6,870 nucleotides of DNA, from NCBI GenBank assembly GCA_017648525.1, contig JAGCIP010000080.1, forward strand, positions 1 to 6,870. Direction: 5' to 3'. A program made the position numbers and the translations under genes. Positions 6,338 to 6,870 of this stretch are shown here, piece by piece. This stretch comes from Clostridia bacterium (GTDB lineage Bacteria > Bacillota > Clostridia > Christensenellales > Borkfalkiaceae). Each line of letters starts with the position of its first letter. Within the stretch, counting starts at the first letter, position 1. Under the pieces are notes generated by a model, which did no database searches, was not told where the DNA came from, and saw only the letters and a list, made by a program, of their open reading frames with translations.

Positions 6338-6358
6338 CCTTTTTTATTAAGTTTATAC
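6331..6358 (-). promoter_or_regulatory. Sigma-F-type (forespore) promoter of the YwmB-like gene
   Basis: On the minus strand GTATA (6358-6354) is followed by 14 bases and GGAAATACT (6339-6331), again a full match to GGnnAnAnT. The spacing is identical to that of the promoter at 5852-5879. The predicted start is near 6324, in the loop of the hairpin at 6307-6337, so transcripts made from here would lack the arm that masks the ribosome binding site. Confidence 0.65.
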
Positions 6359-6373
6359 TGTCTAATTACAATT

Positions 6374-6870
6374 TTAGCAAATTTTCCCAACACTTTCTCT
6401 AATTAAGGTTGATAAATTTACTTTTTCTGTTAAGTCGGCAATTAAATCACCTATTTTTTTATCTTGCTCTGTTAAAATCTCCTTTTTCCCGCCCATTGCG
6501 TAATATTCGTTTATACTAGAACTTAAAAAATCAAGTGCGTTTTTTATTTCTCGTTTAATAGTTAAAAACACTCTTTCTGTTTGACCTGTGTTTTTGTCTA
6601 GTTCACTCATCTGCCCCTTTAAATTTTGGTAGATATTTTTTTCGTCAACGCTAAAAAGTTTAACACACTCTTTAACACGCTCGTTATAATTTGGAACAAT
6701 CTTTTTTTCGCCCTTAAAAATCAAATCCAACTGCTGATATAAATGCCGTGAGTAAAGCACCGCCTTAAAACAAGAACAATTTAGTAAACGCTTAAATACC
6801 AACGGCGCACAATCGTCAAATAATTCTCCACCCGCCCTATAATTTATTAGCGCCGTTTTAAGATTTAACG
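6374..6870 (-). CDS. Unrecognised protein, C-terminal part (164 aa visible; 5' end off the window)
   Basis: The frame is open from the right edge to TAA at 6376-6374. A TTG at 6802 could serve as a start, but the frame continues upstream without a stop (LNLKTALINYRAGGELFDDCAP) and there is no ribosome binding site, so the gene very probably begins outside the window. The visible part is charged, Lys- and Glu-rich and predicted mostly helical. The segment from about residue 65 to 150 (with GQMSELDKN, KREIKNALDFL, EQDKKIGDLIADL) could form a coiled coil. Four cysteines lie in the first half (DDC, NCSC, ECVK) and one is the final residue. There is no membrane segment. I do not recognise the family. 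Its position upstream of forespore genes does not by itself imply a sporulation role. Confidence 0.75.
   Translation of the reverse strand, partial: LNLKTALINYRAGGELFDDCAPLVFKRLLNCSCFKAVLYSRHLYQQLDLIFKGEKKIVPNYNERVKECVKLFSVDEKNIYQNLKGQMSELDKNTGQTERVFLTIKREIKNALDFLSSSINEYYAMGGKKEILTEQDKKIGDLIADLTEKVNLSTLIRESVGKIC

Overview
The window is AT-rich bacterial DNA from a Gram-positive, endospore-forming lineage, most likely an uncultured member of the Clostridia. The evidence is an AddB-type recombination nuclease (not RecB), a SpoIIQ-like LytM protein, a probable YwmB relative, two sigma-F-type promoters, strong AGGAGG-like ribosome binding sites and three probable lipoproteins with a signal peptidase II cysteine. 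No mobile element, rRNA, tRNA or CRISPR array was seen.

Left part (1-2400): addB starts at 1181 and runs leftward off the edge of the window. It diverges from a rightward gene (1292-2323) for an unrecognised lipoprotein. The 110-base gap between them holds both promoters: a good sigma-A promoter for the lipoprotein, and an extended -10 element so close to addB that its mRNA would be leaderless. A strong bidirectional terminator (2352-2381) separates the rightward lipoprotein from the next, convergent gene.

Middle part (2420-5033): two leftward genes encode exported proteins: a BspA-type leucine-rich-repeat protein with its own sigma-A promoter (TTGACA, 17-base spacer, extended -10), and an M1-family zinc peptidase lipoprotein with an intact active site.

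Right part (5142-6870): a leftward sporulation cluster. An unrecognised gene enters from the right edge, followed by a short YwmB-like exported protein and then a SpoIIQ-like membrane-anchored LytM protein. The last two genes each have a near-consensus forespore (sigma-F-type) promoter, GTATA-N14-GGnnAnAnT, with identical spacing. This supports the SpoIIQ assignment independently of the protein sequence, since spoIIQ is a classic sigma-F gene.

The most interesting structure lies in the gaps. Two hairpins each place the Shine-Dalgarno sequence of the next gene in their 3' arm, followed directly by a T-run and the ATG. One (6307-6337) precedes the YwmB-like gene and the other (5039-5076) precedes the M1 peptidase gene. 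At the first, the predicted sigma-F start point falls in the hairpin loop. Forespore transcripts would therefore lack the 5' arm and expose the ribosome binding site, while read-through transcripts would terminate or be masked. This is a testable way of tying translation to promoter choice.
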